DNA of 64,000 bases, from assembly GCA_028751875.1 (NCBI GenBank), contig CM054165.1, positions 29,202,335-29,266,334 on the forward strand, given 5' to 3'. Each line of letters starts with the position of its first letter. The first letter of the stretch is position 1. This DNA comes from Rapana venosa. Lineage: Eukaryota; Mollusca; Gastropoda; Neogastropoda; Muricidae. Shown here one piece after another: positions 63,443-64,000 of the stretch. Position numbers and translations under genes: made by a program. The notes beneath the pieces were generated by a model. It ran no database searches and had not been told where the DNA came from. It saw only the letters and a list, made by a program, of their open reading frames with translations.

Positions 63443-63815
63443 TGAAGCTGTGAAGACCGAATGCTACGCTACGTGACAAAGATCAAATGGGAAGACAGGA
63501 TCATGAATGAAGAACTATGGAGAATGTGCAAGGTTGATGATCTGAAGTCTGTAGCTAGTTACCAATAGACTGCGCTGGTTTGGGCACGTTCAACGGAAAG
63601 CAGACCACCACATCATAAAAAGAGCAATGAACTTCGTAGTGGATGGAAAGAGACCAAGGGAAGACCTAGCAAAACATGGGCTGCCTGTATTGCAGATGAT
63701 CTTAGAGAAAGGGGCATAAATAAGGAGGAAGCTCAAAACAGAGAGAGATGGAGAAGGCTCATCAATGTCAGACCTCCCCTGGGAGAAACATGACAAAAAA
63801 GGAAGATGAAGATGT
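63443..63815 (+). mobile_element. LINE-2 family, 5-prime-truncated 3-prime fragment
   Basis: GAAGCTGTGAAGACCGAATG to GGGAGAAACATGACAAAAAA. Encodes MLRYVTKIKWEDRI, EELWRMCKVDDLKSVAS, then a stop and frameshift. Confidence 0.82.
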
Positions 63816-64000
63816 CGTGCCCCAGCCAAATCCAGATTCGTTATTTTGCATATATCAATGTAGCGCACACAGCTGTCAGTGTCCCCCACTTTCAGCTCCT
63901 CTCAGCTGCTATCCATCCCAGCCCAGCTGGTGCTGATTGTAGCAGAAACTGACCGCACTTGGACTTGGTAAAAGAAAGGGGATGATTTTAGCACTGGGTC

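Larger units (their letters stand above)
63098..64000 (+). other. Start of glypican intron 4 (open at the window edge)
   Basis: Begins with GTCAGT after a phase 0 exon end. It contains two LINE-2 pieces in opposite orientation (63300-63400 and 63443-63815). After 63815 I see no further feature. Confidence 0.8.

Overview
This is animal nuclear DNA, most likely from a lophotrochozoan and probably a marine gastropod mollusc. Four signs point that way: intron-split genes, very heavy microsatellite load, many tRNA-derived SINEs, and only truncated LINE remnants. The organism call is an inference. I see no bacterial operon, CRISPR array, complete rRNA or tRNA gene, or complete transposon.

The one firmly identified gene is a glypican of the GPC4/GPC6 (Dally-like) type on the + strand. 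Its first four coding exons lie at 19647-19818, 24253-24411, 61824-62017 and 62900-63097. Every junction has GT-AG and a matching phase, and together the exons give 241 uninterrupted codons, about the N-terminal 40-45% of a glypican. The protein starts with a signal peptide and continues into the Cys-rich helical core. The remaining exons, including the glycosaminoglycan attachment sites and GPI signal, lie beyond the right edge. Intron 1 is 4.4 kb, intron 2 is 37.4 kb and packed with repeats, intron 3 is 0.9 kb, and intron 4 runs off the window.

The left 15 kb holds weaker signs of one or two minus-strand genes, divergent from the glypican. A 29-codon first exon at 14636-14549 has a good donor and an E2F-like upstream site, and is phase-compatible with an exon at 2225-2009. 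A 43-codon, presequence-like first exon at 4667-4539 has CRE/ATF-like sites upstream. A possible terminal exon lies at 388-128. I do not recognise these products.

Most of the rest is mobile and simple DNA. SINE-1 is the dominant tRNA-derived SINE; SINE-1b has the same body with a different head. SINE-2 is about 350 bp, has no obvious pol III promoter and ends in a hairpin. SINE-3 is a tRNA/5S-rRNA hybrid. SINE-4 has a tRNA-like head. SINE-5 shares the SINE-1 head end. SINE-6 is about 345-376 bp. SINE-7 is present as fragments. Three LINE families appear only as 3-prime fragments. There are also tandem arrays of about 95-140 bp units, a 16-bp minisatellite, a CTTGTCTCATC-like minisatellite, and many CA/TG, GA/CT, poly-C and poly-G tracts. 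Several nested insertions with clean target-site duplications allow relative dating. I did not find a convincing undescribed multi-gene system. The most unusual items are the tRNA/5S hybrid SINE, the head-swapped SINE families, tandem SINE 3-prime tails, the hairpin-ended SINE-2, and an unidentified 343-bp insertion with a 10-bp duplication.
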